Source: Oscillospiraceae bacterium (GTDB lineage: Bacteria > Bacillota > Clostridia > Oscillospirales > Oscillospiraceae). From it: DNA of 64,000 nt. A model generated the notes under the pieces. The model was not told where the DNA came from, did no database searches, and was given only the letters and a program-made list of their open reading frames with translations. The position numbers and the translations under genes are program-made. This document shows positions 1 through 10,060 of this stretch, in pieces; position 1 is the first letter of the stretch, and every line of letters starts with the position of its first letter. The stretch covers positions 1-64,000 of the forward strand of contig WQSX01000010.1 of NCBI GenBank assembly GCA_009787625.1. The letters run 5' to 3'.

Positions 1-396
1 GCAGGACGGCAAGTTATCTGCGGTCACGCAAGAAAAGTAATGTATATCTCTGCTGAGGGGCGCATACTGCCATGCATGTCGCTCTCAGGGCTTGATGTGC
101 AAAAAGATTACCCGCTTGTAACAGAGATTGGGCTTGTGAAATGCCTTACAGATTCAGCATATATGCGGCTCATCGGCTCGACTGTTGCTGACTTTTTGGA
201 AAACTGCCCTGAATGTGCAGAATGTGAGTTTAAATATCAGTGTTGCACAGGTTGCCGTGCTTCTGCGATGGATAGCGGCGGCGACTTGATGGGGCCTGAC
301 CGCGCATGTTGCGAAATCTTCAAAGGCGGAATTATTCCTCGCATTATAGAAGCTGCAAAAGGCGCAGAATGTGTCAACTACACATTACCTGACTAA
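1..396 (+). CDS. Radical SAM/SPASM domain protein, C-terminal part (5' truncated by window edge)
   Basis: Frame open from base 1; Cys-rich CxxCxxCxxxxxCCxGC pattern (CPECAECEFKYQCCTGC) typical of SPASM auxiliary cluster domains. Confidence 0.75.
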   Translation, partial: AGRQVICGHARKVMYISAEGRILPCMSLSGLDVQKDYPLVTEIGLVKCLTDSAYMRLIGSTVADFLENCPECAECEFKYQCCTGCRASAMDSGGDLMGPDRACCEIFKGGIIPRIIEAAKGAECVNYTLPD

Positions 397-418
397 ATTT
401 AATTTTTCCATATGACTA

Positions 419-452
419 AGGCAGGCGGGGAAAGCAAACCCCGCCTGTTGCT
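419..452. terminator. GC-rich hairpin, probable terminator
   Basis: GCAGGCGGGG-aaagcaa-CCCCGCCTGTTGC just after the SPASM ORF. Confidence 0.55.
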
Positions 453-507
453 GATTTGCTGAAACGATATAAACAAAAATCCGTAAATTAAAAGTTTGGT
501 GTTGTTT

Positions 508-536
508 TTGACAGTGCTGTGATTTTTTGATATACT
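508..536 (+). promoter_or_regulatory. Sigma70-type promoter of TA operon
   Basis: TTGACA (508-513) - 17 nt - TATACT (531-536), upstream of ORF 568. Confidence 0.7.
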
Positions 537-567
537 CTAAGAAGTCGAATTTTAGTTAGATAGGAGC

Positions 568-762
568 GTGAGCAATATGCCCGATAAGCAACGTGTATTG
601 GAACTTGTTACTGCCATGCCTGAGGTCTATAGCTATCAGGAAATAGTGCAGGCACTTAACGTCTGGTTTAGTGATCATCGGGCAGAAGCTGACATCGAAG
701 CCGGACGATACTATGAGAAAGATGTAGCAAAACAACGAGTCCGTGAACTGGCAGGTGCATAG
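568..762 (+). CDS. Small antitoxin-like protein
   Basis: 64 aa, overlaps the ParE-like ORF by 1 nt; shares a layout (VLxLxxxMP...IEAG) with the antitoxin at 27404. Confidence 0.65.
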   Translation: MSNMPDKQRVLELVTAMPEVYSYQEIVQALNVWFSDHRAEADIEAGRYYEKDVAKQRVRELAGA

Positions 763-1049
763 TGGCAAAAGCATTATGGACCGACGAGTCATTGCAGTAT
801 ATGGCAGAAATCTATAAGTATATAGCAGAGGATTCTCCAAGAAACGCTGAGGAATTCTTGAATGATTTAATGGATAGTGTAGAAACTCAACTTGAATTGT
901 CGGCTGAAGTTGGACGTATAACACCAGAGTTCGAAAATCCAAAAAAACGTGAGATCATCTATAGAAAATATCGTGTGTTGTACACTGTCAGCGACGATAA
1001 AAGTGTTGCATATATCACACAAGTCCAACATGGTGCGAAGGTGATGTAA
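762..1049 (+). CDS. ParE/RelE-superfamily toxin
   Basis: 95 aa, GTG start; typical ParE pattern (LQYMAEIYKYIAEDSPRNAEEFLNDL ... REIIYRKYRVLYTVSDDKSVAYITQVQHGAK). Confidence 0.8.
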   Translation: MAKALWTDESLQYMAEIYKYIAEDSPRNAEEFLNDLMDSVETQLELSAEVGRITPEFENPKKREIIYRKYRVLYTVSDDKSVAYITQVQHGAKVM

Positions 1050-1166
1050 AGGTCAAGCCATGTATCTATGATACTGAAAAAGTCTAAACTAACTGTCATT
1101 CTGCGACTACGCGCAGAATGTGTCAACTACACATTACCTGACTAAATTTAATCGAACAACTCATTA

Positions 1167-1200
1167 GGCAGGCGGGGGAAGCAAACCCCGCCTGTTGCTA
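1167..1200. terminator. GC-rich hairpin, second copy of the 419-452 terminator
   Basis: GCAGGCGGGGG-aagcaaa-CCCCGCCTGTTGCT. Confidence 0.55.
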
Positions 1201-1209
1201 GCGTTTCGC

Positions 1210-2736
1210 CTATATTTTCAGCTCACCAATTACGTCCTCGACAACTTCTACTATTGAGCCGTCACAAATTATCCTATAAATTTCCAAGATGTCAGGTGCC
1301 AGAACTCTATCTTCTTCCAGATGTGCCACAACTGAGCGGATTTTGTCATGTGCGGCTTTTGTGCCTTTTCCGGGCTTCTGGGGTTTAAGAAAGTCACAGC
1401 CTTGGGCAGCGGCGAGAAGTTCGATAGAGAGTACATTTCGCACATTTTCTAAAATCTCCCTCGCCTGTCTGGCGGCTATTGTACCCATGCTCACGTGATC
1501 TTCTTGGTTTGCTGAGGTTGGGATTGAATCCACTGATGCAGGGTGCGCAAGCACCTTGTTTTCACTTACCAGAGCGGCGGCGGTGTATTGCAGTATCATA
1601 AAGCCTGAGTTGACACCCGGATATGCTGTTAAAAATGCAGGTAAATCGCTCAGTGTACGATCCACCAAGCGGTTTAATCTCCGCTCAGAGATATTTCCAA
1701 GCTCGGAAACGGCAATTTTGAGATAATCCATGACCAGTGCCATAGGTTGGCCGTGGAAGTTGCCCCCTGAAATTATTTCGCCTGTGTCCGCCATAACAAG
1801 TGGATTGTCGGTCACGGAGTTTAGTTCTACATTTACCGTTTCAAGCACACGGCGCAGGGCATCTTTTGATGCACCGTGGACTTGCGAAACACAGCGCAAG
1901 GAGTATGCGTCCTGAACTTTATCACAACCTGCGTGGTCTTCCATAACCTCACTGCCGTCGGTCAAGCGGATAATATTTTCTGCCGAAACTGCCTGCCCGA
2001 TGTGGGGGCGAATCATAGCTATCCGCGGGTCAAAAGCAGTCACGGTTCCTCTCAGAGCTTCAAGCGAAAGTGCGGCGGCAATATCTGCGGTTTTCATCAG
2101 CTTGATTGCATCAAAACAAGTGAGTGCCGCAATGGAGGTCATAACCTGAGTGCCGTTAATGAGCGCAAGCCCTTCTTTGCCGGATAATTCAAGCGGCTCT
2201 AAACCAAGCGATTTGAGCGCCGCACCGGCAGGTACTTCCTTGCCATCCACAATGACCTGTCCTTCGCCGAGCAAAACAGCGGCAACATGCGATAGCGGAG
2301 CTAAATCACCACTCGAACCGACAGAACCTTTGCATGGAACATGCGGGTGTACATCATTATTGAGTAGCGCAACAAGCCCCAGTGTCGTCTCGGGGCGAAT
2401 GCCTGAATAACCCGCACTATGCGAGTTTACACTGAGAAGCATTACAGCACGGCAGACATCTTCAGACAGTGGCTCGCCAACGCCGGTGCAGTGGCTTAAA
2501 ATAAGATTTCGCTGTAGTCGCGCGCGCTCATCATGTGGGATAAATATTTTACTGAGCTCGCCAAACCCTGTATTTATACCGTAGACAGGCTTTTCAGACT
2601 CTAATATCTCATCAACCCATACTCTGCTTTTTTTCATGCGCTCGATAGTCAAAGGTGACAGCGAAACACGCTCCCTATGCCGTGCCACACGCACAACATC
2701 ATCAATTGTTAATGGCTTTTCTCCAATAATGTACAT
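1210..2736 (-). CDS. hutH: Histidine ammonia-lyase
   Basis: 508 aa; MIO-region GSVGSSGDLAPLSH, YGINTGFG, QEDHVSMG motifs. Confidence 0.93.
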   Translation of the reverse strand: MYIIGEKPLTIDDVVRVARHRERVSLSPLTIERMKKSRVWVDEILESEKPVYGINTGFGELSKIFIPHDERARLQRNLILSHCTGVGEPLSEDVCRAVMLLSVNSHSAGYSGIRPETTLGLVALLNNDVHPHVPCKGSVGSSGDLAPLSHVAAVLLGEGQVIVDGKEVPAGAALKSLGLEPLELSGKEGLALINGTQVMTSIAALTCFDAIKLMKTADIAAALSLEALRGTVTAFDPRIAMIRPHIGQAVSAENIIRLTDGSEVMEDHAGCDKVQDAYSLRCVSQVHGASKDALRRVLETVNVELNSVTDNPLVMADTGEIISGGNFHGQPMALVMDYLKIAVSELGNISERRLNRLVDRTLSDLPAFLTAYPGVNSGFMILQYTAAALVSENKVLAHPASVDSIPTSANQEDHVSMGTIAARQAREILENVRNVLSIELLAAAQGCDFLKPQKPGKGTKAAHDKIRSVVAHLEEDRVLAPDILEIYRIICDGSIVEVVEDVIGELKI

Positions 2737-2767
2737 AATGATTCTCCTTTACATCTGCACCTAACCT

Positions 2768-2796
2768 GTGGGTGACCGGGGACGGTCGCCCCTACA
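2768..2796. repeat. R1 palindromic repeat (GACCGGGGACGGTCGCCCCTAC)
   Basis: Shares its core with copies at 17986, 22767 and 54218. Confidence 0.7.
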
Positions 2797-2797
2797 T

Positions 2798-3715
2798 TCA
2801 AATAATCAAAAAATAAACCAGCAGCGGCACGGTTACAGCGCATAGCAGGGTTGTTAAGAACACTCCTGCGGTCGCTGTGCGCTCGTTTCCATTGTATTGT
2901 ATAGCAAACATGACTGCCATGACAGCAGTTGGCATAGCTGACAGCACAACGAGTATTCCGAGTATCAACTCGTCTGTTACAAAAAGCCTAAAAATCAACC
3001 ACACAACAATGGGTATGGCAATAAGTTTTAGTGCGGTAGCCGGGAATACACGCCATTCATAGAATAAACTTTTAAGTGGAATATAGGCAAGTGTTGCACC
3101 TGTTACAATCATAGCTGTTGGAGTCGCTATAACCCCGATTGAAGAGATGGTGTCAGTTATAATAAAAGGAAAACTTACATCAAAAATTGCAATAGGAATT
3201 GTTAAAACAGAGACAATGAGTGTGGGGTTGAATAGTGGCTTTAAGCTAAAGCTATCGCCCTTTCCGGAGACCATTAATATGCCTACAGAAAATGCCAGTA
3301 GGCTAAAGACAACAATGGTGAGGGCAACATAATAAGCAGACTCAATCCCAAAGATCGCTGTGCTGATGGGGATTCCCATAAATCCGACGTTTCCGAAAAC
3401 TGCCGTATAGGAAAGAATCCCTCTGTCCTCTTTTTTTCCGCCCAGAAGGCGAATTATGGGCAGAGCAATAGCAAAGGCGATTGCAAACATCAAAGCCGCC
3501 AATAGAAGAAAGAAGAACGTGTCAGCGGCACTGATTGTTGCGTCAGATGCAAGCACCGAGCTGAGCAAGGTGCAAGGCATAGCGACAAAGAGGACGAATT
3601 TTGAGAAAATCCGATTTCCCTCTGATGTAATCAGCTTTGCCTTGCCGATAACAAACCCAACTGCCATTAACAAAAAGAGGACAGCCATTTGATTTAAGAT
3701 AACTTGCAGTTCCAT
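2798..3715 (-). CDS. AEC-family (auxin efflux carrier/malate permease-like) transporter
   Basis: 305 aa, ~10 hydrophobic segments; start MELQVILNQMAVLFLLMAVGF typical of AEC family. Confidence 0.8.
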   Translation of the reverse strand: MELQVILNQMAVLFLLMAVGFVIGKAKLITSEGNRIFSKFVLFVAMPCTLLSSVLASDATISAADTFFFLLLAALMFAIAFAIALPIIRLLGGKKEDRGILSYTAVFGNVGFMGIPISTAIFGIESAYYVALTIVVFSLLAFSVGILMVSGKGDSFSLKPLFNPTLIVSVLTIPIAIFDVSFPFIITDTISSIGVIATPTAMIVTGATLAYIPLKSLFYEWRVFPATALKLIAIPIVVWLIFRLFVTDELILGILVVLSAMPTAVMAVMFAIQYNGNERTATAGVFLTTLLCAVTVPLLVYFLII

Positions 3716-3720
3716 ATGTT

Positions 3721-4773
3721 TTAACTTTTTAGTTCAGTCCAGAGTCTGTCATAGAGGTCTAGGATGTGTTGCGGAAGGTGCATGAACACCTCTGTATTAT
3801 CCATAACTTCGGCAGATGGGAACATTATCGCATACTTCCAAGGTTCTATCTCTGCGGCATAGAGTGCCGCCGCTTCAAAGTTTGCAGATGAATACATAAT
3901 AGCAGACATGTTCATAAGGGCGATGTCGGTGCGTGCCATGAAGTTTATGAAGAGTTCCGCATTTTCTCGGTTTGGTGCGCCGCGTGGAATTACCATAGCA
4001 TCAACGAAAGCATTTGTGCCTTCGTGAGGAATGGCAAAAGCCAAATCAGGGTTTGTTTCGTACATCCATAGAAAATCGCCCATGTAGTACGGGCCAATCC
4101 ACGCCTCGCCTGATTCCATAAGGTCAAAAATCTGATCCATTACGTAGGCTTGCAAGACATCTCTCTGTGCCACTAAGACATCAAATGCTTGCATTATTTC
4201 ATCTTCATTAGATGTGTTCTGAGAAAAACCGAGATACTTAAGAGCTATACCAAAAGCATCGCGGGGGTTATCAAACATGAGGATTTGTCCTGCAAACTCA
4301 GGATTCCACAGAGCATTCCAACTTGTTGGAGTCTCGGTGATGAATCTGGTGTTATAGATGATTCCGACCGTGCCTGTCATGTATGGAACGGCGAACCTCT
4401 CATCGGGATCAAAATGCAGATTACGAAATCTCGGGTCAATCAGCTCAATGTTTGGAATGTTGTCGAAATTTAGCTCATAGAGCATGTCTTCCGCGATGAG
4501 CCTTGCTATCATATAGTCTGATGGAATAACAACATCGGCGACAATCGTTCCCATATGGAGTTGTGCGTAAAGCACCTGATTTGTGGCATATGTGTTGTAA
4601 ATTACCCTGATACCGTACTCTTCTTCAAAAATGCGTAAAACGTCAGGATTAATAAACTCACCCCAGTTGTGAACATGAACCTCACCCACAATCTCAGCTT
4701 GCTCCTCACAGCCAACCAATAAAGGCAATGTGAGCAAACTCAGGATTAAAGCCACCAATAAGATTTTTTTCAT
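3721..4773 (-). CDS. potD: Spermidine/putrescine ABC transporter substrate-binding lipoprotein
   Basis: Lipobox LLVGCEE; VHNWGEFINPDVLRIFEEEYGI; followed by potC, potB, potA homologs. Confidence 0.9.
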   Translation of the reverse strand: MKKILLVALILSLLTLPLLVGCEEQAEIVGEVHVHNWGEFINPDVLRIFEEEYGIRVIYNTYATNQVLYAQLHMGTIVADVVIPSDYMIARLIAEDMLYELNFDNIPNIELIDPRFRNLHFDPDERFAVPYMTGTVGIIYNTRFITETPTSWNALWNPEFAGQILMFDNPRDAFGIALKYLGFSQNTSNEDEIMQAFDVLVAQRDVLQAYVMDQIFDLMESGEAWIGPYYMGDFLWMYETNPDLAFAIPHEGTNAFVDAMVIPRGAPNRENAELFINFMARTDIALMNMSAIMYSSANFEAAALYAAEIEPWKYAIMFPSAEVMDNTEVFMHLPQHILDLYDRLWTELKS

Positions 4774-4848
4774 TATTTTCCCTCAACTTTCATTATTTAA
4801 TCAGTATTAACTGAATTTAACTTGCCGGCTATCTAAAGCTAAGCACAA

Positions 4849-5670
4849 TCAACGTTTATCCAAAAGTGCTTTTCTATCTCGTTCTTCCTGCCTTGCCTGG
4901 CGAACATTTACGATAATGAGCAGAGTCAGAACGGTCACAAATAAAATTGTCGATAGAGCGTTTATCTCAGGCGTTGTGCGCCTGCGGGTCATTGCAAAAA
5001 TTTGCATAGGCAGTGTCATGACATTTCCGCCTGATGTGAAATAACTTATGATGAAATCGTCAATGGATAGAGTAAATGCAATTATAAGCCCGTTGATTAC
5101 TCCCGGTAATATTTCAGGTATTATAACTTTTCTAAACGCAACCATCCATGTACAGCCAAGGTCACATGCGGCATCGACTAAATTTAAGTCAAGCTGTCTG
5201 AGCTTTGGCATTATGCACATGACAACGTATGGTATGCTAAACGTGACGTGCGCAAGTAATAATGTGGTGAACCCAAGATTAAACCGTAGAAAAGAACCAA
5301 GAGTGATGAAAAGCAGAGTCATGGAGACACCTGTTACGATGTCGGCGTTCATCATGGGGATATTGTTTATCTGCAAGAGGGGAGTGCGCCATTTACTGCG
5401 CATATAGAAAAATCCGACAGCCGCCAAAACCCCGGCTATTGTTGCGATAACAGCAGAAATTAATGCAAGTGAAAGCGATGTATAAAAAGAATCCATTATC
5501 ATATTATTTTGCAGAAGTGTACGATACCAGTCAAATGTAAAGCCACTCCACACAACACGGCTTCGTGAGTCGTTAAATGAAAATACGATAAGCAAGGCAA
5601 TCGGCGCATACAGAAAAAGCAGTATCAGTCCAATATACGTTCTGCCAAAAAATCCCGGTTTCTTTGTCAT
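4849..5670 (-). CDS. potC: Spermidine/putrescine ABC transporter permease
   Basis: EAA-loop permease (LVDAACDLGCTWMVAFRKVIIPEILPGVING), PotC-like. Confidence 0.9.
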   Translation of the reverse strand: MTKKPGFFGRTYIGLILLFLYAPIALLIVFSFNDSRSRVVWSGFTFDWYRTLLQNNMIMDSFYTSLSLALISAVIATIAGVLAAVGFFYMRSKWRTPLLQINNIPMMNADIVTGVSMTLLFITLGSFLRFNLGFTTLLLAHVTFSIPYVVMCIMPKLRQLDLNLVDAACDLGCTWMVAFRKVIIPEILPGVINGLIIAFTLSIDDFIISYFTSGGNVMTLPMQIFAMTRRRTTPEINALSTILFVTVLTLLIIVNVRQARQEERDRKALLDKR

Positions 5671-6488
5671 TGTCCGCCTCTCACCAACCTTCCGTCACTC
5701 TCGCCGAAGCGATTCATCACAACCATGAAGAATATTACAATAACCATCATAACAAGCGCAACGGCACTGCCGAGTTGCGGATTAAATGCCGCACCAAGAA
5801 ACTGCCTCTCTATCAAATCGCCGAGGAGCATAACCATGCCGCCGCCAAGCAGTTGCGAAATAACAAACGTAGACACCGACGGAACAAACACCATCATCAC
5901 ACCGGACAACACACCCGGCAGGCTCATTGGAACAACTACCTTTCGAAAAACACTGCGTGAGTTTGCGCCGAGGTCTTGCGCCGCCTCTATCAAACTTCGG
6001 TCAATCTTTACAAGCACTGAATAAATCGGAAGCACCATAAACGGCAGGAAGTTATACACCATACCTATGACAACGGCTGTTGGAGTATTCATCACACGAA
6101 AAGTCGGAAGACCGATTGTTTCAAGGAATGTATTGATGATACCCGTATTTGCAAGCAAAGCCATCCAAGCATATGTCCTGAGCAAAAAATTCATCCAGAG
6201 CGGTAGAATTACAAGCATTATGAGAAGCCTTTGCACACGTGAGCTTTCGCGCGAAAGTATATATGCAAGCGGATAACCAAGCGCAATGCAAACAAGAGTA
6301 GAGATAATACCAAGCTGAAAAGAGCGCAGGAAAAACGGCCAGAATCTGTACATCTCGGCAAAATTAGCCAACGTGAGTGCGCCTTCTCGCGTAGTGAAAG
6401 CATAACCGACAGTAAGAAGCACCGGAGCGACAACAAATATCGCCATCCAGATGACATATGGAATTGAAAAATGTTTTGGCTTTAGCAT
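5667..6488 (-). CDS. potB: Spermidine/putrescine ABC transporter permease
   Basis: EAA loop LIEAAQDLGANSRSVFRKVVVPMSLPGVLSG; 4-nt overlap with potC. Confidence 0.9.
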   Translation of the reverse strand: MLKPKHFSIPYVIWMAIFVVAPVLLTVGYAFTTREGALTLANFAEMYRFWPFFLRSFQLGIISTLVCIALGYPLAYILSRESSRVQRLLIMLVILPLWMNFLLRTYAWMALLANTGIINTFLETIGLPTFRVMNTPTAVVIGMVYNFLPFMVLPIYSVLVKIDRSLIEAAQDLGANSRSVFRKVVVPMSLPGVLSGVMMVFVPSVSTFVISQLLGGGMVMLLGDLIERQFLGAAFNPQLGSAVALVMMVIVIFFMVVMNRFGESDGRLVRGGQ

Positions 6489-6523
6489 ATGAAATACCCT
6501 TAATCCAGTTTTGCTGAAGTCCA

Positions 6524-6619
6524 GCAGATTGTGGGCTGTTTACGGAGTCTTTTTTGCGAGAACAGCGGTGTAGATCCCGATGGCTCGCAAAAAAGCGGAG
6601 TAAATTGCCCACCATCTGC
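6524..6619. repeat. R2 hairpin repeat, copy a
   Basis: Loop AACAGCGGTGTAGATCCCGATGG on + strand within GCGAG/CTCGC stem; between potA and potB. Confidence 0.85.
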
Positions 6620-6640
6620 GAGGTCACCGCGGCGCGTCCC

Positions 6641-7789
6641 CTACACGTTTTCGATTTCCTCTTCGTCATACTCAACATCGCTGATGTCTTCATAATCTGT
6701 GCTGTACGAGCTGTAGTCGCCGTACATGCCTGAATATTTGCTTTTAGGCATGACGTGAATACCGTCGGGTTCAATTTTAATGCCGATTTTTGTGCCGACA
6801 GGGCAGAGGTCGGTTGTTTGAATGAGCCATTTGAAACCGTGAAAATCGACAATTATATCGTACATGACACCCCGAAAAGTAATCGCAGTGACTGTGCCTG
6901 TGAGTTGACCCGACTCATATTCCACGATGTCCACATCTTCCGGCCGGATAACGACATCAACGGCCTCATTAGGCTCAAACCCCTTGTCGAGACAGTCAAA
7001 CTTTCTTCCGAAAATTTCCACAACACCATCGACCCTCATGATACCATCGACAATATTACTCTCGCCGATAAAATCAGCGACGAAAGCATTTTTAGGTTCG
7101 TTGTAGATATCCTCCGGAGTGCCAATCTGCTGAATGACACCGAGATCCATAACAACAACAGTGTCGGACATGGCAAGAGCTTCCTCTTGGTCATGAGTGA
7201 CATATACAAAAGTGATACCCGTGTCTTGCTGGATTTGCTTTAGCTCGTTTTGCATATCTTTACGAAGGCGCATATCCAGAGCGCCGAGCGGTTCGTCAAG
7301 CAAAAGCACTTTAGGCTCGTTAACAAGCGCACGCGCAATCGCCACACGCTGTTGCTGTCCACCTGACAATGTGGATACGCTGCGTTTTTCAAAGCCCTTT
7401 AGGCTCACAACTTCAAGCATAGCCAAAACACGCTCTGAGATTTCACTCTTACTGAGCTTCTTGCCCTCAGGGCGCTTAAGTTTCAGACCAAATGCCACAT
7501 TATCAAATACGTTTAAATGAGTAAAAAGCGCATACTTTTGGAAAATTGTATTGACCATACGCTTATGCGGCGGGACATCATTAATCCTCACACCATCAAA
7601 AAAGACATCTCCTGAATCAGGTTTCAGGAATCCGCCAATAATCCTAAGCGTTGTGGTTTTACCGCAACCGCTGGGACCAAGAAGTGTGAGGAACTCTTTA
7701 TCTTTTACATACAGGTTAATGTTGTCTAAAACAACGTCGCCGTCAAACGCCACTCTACACTCCGAGAGGCGAATCAACCCTTTTTCCAT
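6641..7789 (-). CDS. potA: Spermidine/putrescine ABC transporter ATPase
   Basis: [32 protein letters not shown]-like C-terminus. Confidence 0.92.
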   Translation of the reverse strand: MEKGLIRLSECRVAFDGDVVLDNINLYVKDKEFLTLLGPSGCGKTTTLRIIGGFLKPDSGDVFFDGVRINDVPPHKRMVNTIFQKYALFTHLNVFDNVAFGLKLKRPEGKKLSKSEISERVLAMLEVVSLKGFEKRSVSTLSGGQQQRVAIARALVNEPKVLLLDEPLGALDMRLRKDMQNELKQIQQDTGITFVYVTHDQEEALAMSDTVVVMDLGVIQQIGTPEDIYNEPKNAFVADFIGESNIVDGIMRVDGVVEIFGRKFDCLDKGFEPNEAVDVVIRPEDVDIVEYESGQLTGTVTAITFRGVMYDIIVDFHGFKWLIQTTDLCPVGTKIGIKIEPDGIHVMPKSKYSGMYGDYSSYSTDYEDISDVEYDEEEIENV

Positions 7790-7867
7790 TTATCCTCCCC
7801 CTTATCTGTACCCGAGTTCGCGTAGAAAGGTATGCGGACATGAACGTGATTTTTTGCGTAGAAGAAC

Positions 7868-7896
7868 AATATAATGCCATAGCTTTCAATTGTCAA
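7868..7896 (-). promoter_or_regulatory. Sigma70-type promoter of pot operon
   Basis: Minus strand TTGACA - 17 nt - TATATT. Confidence 0.7.
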
Positions 7897-7937
7897 GTGA
7901 AAAGTTGCCTAAAATTTCTTTTTACCGGTTTTCTTTT

Positions 7938-8900
7938 TTATACATCGCTAAAATACTTGTCTGAAAAATTAATTTTATTGAGCTTAAACTCTTGGTTATG
8001 CAAGTACTCCAAAATCCCCGCATCAGACTTAAAAGAAAAAATTAATTTATACGAGCAGAGTGCTTGCCTTGTTTCGCCATAGGGTTTATCTTTACGCTGG
8101 CTGCCGTATTTGCTGTCGCCGAGTATGGGGTGTCCGATGTCGGCGAGTTGTGCGCGTATTTGGTGGGTTCGCCCTGTTATTAGCCGGCATTCGAGTAGCG
8201 AAAGATTTTCTTTTGCTTTAAGCGTTTTGTACTCCATTATGGCGGTTTTTGCACCGGGTTGGCTGTTTTGGGTCACGTAGACACGATTTTTAACAGAATC
8301 CTTGAAGATATATCCCTCAAGCCGCCCCTGTGGTGGTTTTGGTGAGCCATGTACTGCGGCGAGGTAAAACTTGTCAAGTTCTTGATCTTTTATTTTTTCA
8401 TTGATAATGCGCAGAGTTTCAGCGTTTTTTGCGGCAATTACTATTCCTGACGTGTTTCGGTCAATGCGATTGCAAAGAGCGGGTGTAAATGAGTTTTCAT
8501 CGCGTGGTCGCCATTCACCGCTTTTGTGCAAATACGCCTGAACTCGTGCGATTATTGAGCTGTAGTCAAAACTGCCGTCACTGTGGCAAAGAATCCCGAC
8601 AGGCTTGTTTATGAGCATGATGTTTTCATCCTCGTAGACAATATCAAGTGCAGGGTCAGAAATCTTGAGATAGACAGTCTCCTCTGTAGGTGTCTCGAAA
8701 AACTCATCATTTACATACATTTGCACAGTATCGCCATCTGTAAGTTTATAGTCCCGTTTTGCGCCCTTGCCGCTGACCTTGATTCGCTTAATGCGGATAT
8801 ATTTCTGCACAAGAGAAGACGGAAGCAGAGGTACAACCTTTGCTACAAATCTATCAAGCCGTTGACCGGCATCGTTTTTTGATATGATAAACTCTTTCAT
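7938..8900 (-). CDS. RluC/RluD-family pseudouridine synthase
   Basis: S4-like N-terminus, NRIDRNTSGIVIAAK, GRTHQIRAQLADIGHPILGDSKYG. Confidence 0.9.
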   Translation of the reverse strand: MKEFIISKNDAGQRLDRFVAKVVPLLPSSLVQKYIRIKRIKVSGKGAKRDYKLTDGDTVQMYVNDEFFETPTEETVYLKISDPALDIVYEDENIMLINKPVGILCHSDGSFDYSSIIARVQAYLHKSGEWRPRDENSFTPALCNRIDRNTSGIVIAAKNAETLRIINEKIKDQELDKFYLAAVHGSPKPPQGRLEGYIFKDSVKNRVYVTQNSQPGAKTAIMEYKTLKAKENLSLLECRLITGRTHQIRAQLADIGHPILGDSKYGSQRKDKPYGETRQALCSYKLIFSFKSDAGILEYLHNQEFKLNKINFSDKYFSDV

Positions 8901-8904
8901 TTAG

Positions 8905-10038
8905 TTAAATTTTACCTAATTCACCTAACTCAATGCCGCCCTCTTTTCGCACATTTAAAAAATGGCACGCCTTGTCGCCGAAAAATGCTGACATTTTTGA
9001 TTTGTATTGCTCTTTTAGCTCATCAGGCACAAATGCGAGTATCGTTCCGGCAAATCCGCCGCCATGCACCCGCCATGCACCTTTTCCATCGAGAACTTTC
9101 TCCGAAAGTGCGAGTGCCAGTGTTAGACCTTGGTCGTGTGGTGTTGTGCCTGTGAACACGTTTTGTAAATATGCGAGAGACGAGCGCCCGGATTCATTTA
9201 CTAAGTTTAAAAATGCTTGAATATCACCGCACTTTAATGCGGCGGTTTGTTTTGATACGCGTGCGTTATCGTCGTAAAAGTGGATAGCACGGAGAATTGC
9301 CCTGCTACTCAGATGCCTGAGTTTGTCGATTTCTGCGTAAAACACATCGCTTGAAACTTCACTTAAATAGCTTTCGCCAAAATGATTTGCCACTGCTTTC
9401 ATTTCGCTTGGTATTGCCGCATATTCGTGTGTCAAATCAGCGTGAGAACCGCCTGTGTCCACAACGCACAGCGAATATCCCGTCAAGTCTGCATCAATGG
9501 GTGTTACCTTAGTATTTTCGGGGTCGGTGAAGTCTATTTTGCTCAGGCCGCCAAAACTGGAAGCGGCTTGGTCCATGAGTCCACACGGTTTGCCGAAGTA
9601 TTCGTTTTCGGCATATTGTCCTGCAATTGCAATGTCAAGCGGTGATACATCTGCGCCGAACAATCCTTTAAAGATATTGCCTATGAGCACCTCAAATGCC
9701 GCTGAACTGGACAATCCTGAACCTGCGGGTATAGTAGACTCAATTACTCCGTCGAAGCCGCCTATTGCATGGCTACGCGCGTCAAACCATGCGGCAACAC
9801 CCCTGACAAGAGCGGCTGTGGTCTCCTTTTCGCTCTCTTGCAAAGTGAGCGTGCTGAGGTCAACGCTGAGGTCTCCATATTGTTTGTTTTTCAGGCTCAC
9901 AGTGTTTGTGCCGTTTGGTGTTACTGCGCATGTAACTTCCAAATTCACCGCCGAAGCAAGCACTGAGCCATGCTGATGGTCGGTATGGTTTCCACCAATC
10001 TCCACACGCCCCGGAGCAGAAAAAATTCTCTCTTTCAT
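8905..10038 (-). CDS. galK: Galactokinase
   Basis: APGRVEIGGNHTDHQHG; PAGSGLSSSAAFEV; GHMP kinase layout. Confidence 0.92.
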   Translation of the reverse strand: MKERIFSAPGRVEIGGNHTDHQHGSVLASAVNLEVTCAVTPNGTNTVSLKNKQYGDLSVDLSTLTLQESEKETTAALVRGVAAWFDARSHAIGGFDGVIESTIPAGSGLSSSAAFEVLIGNIFKGLFGADVSPLDIAIAGQYAENEYFGKPCGLMDQAASSFGGLSKIDFTDPENTKVTPIDADLTGYSLCVVDTGGSHADLTHEYAAIPSEMKAVANHFGESYLSEVSSDVFYAEIDKLRHLSSRAILRAIHFYDDNARVSKQTAALKCGDIQAFLNLVNESGRSSLAYLQNVFTGTTPHDQGLTLALALSEKVLDGKGAWRVHGGGFAGTILAFVPDELKEQYKSKMSAFFGDKACHFLNVRKEGGIELGELGKI

Positions 10039-10060
10039 AAAATGTCCATTCCTTTCGAAG

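Noticed and set aside
5664-5960. His/Asn-rich plus-strand ORF opposite potB (RRHRRNKHHHHTGQHTRQ)
   Set aside because: Low-complexity shadow of the potB coding frame
9455-9976. 173-aa plus-strand ORF opposite galK
   Set aside because: Antisense shadow ORF; the minus frame is clearly galactokinase
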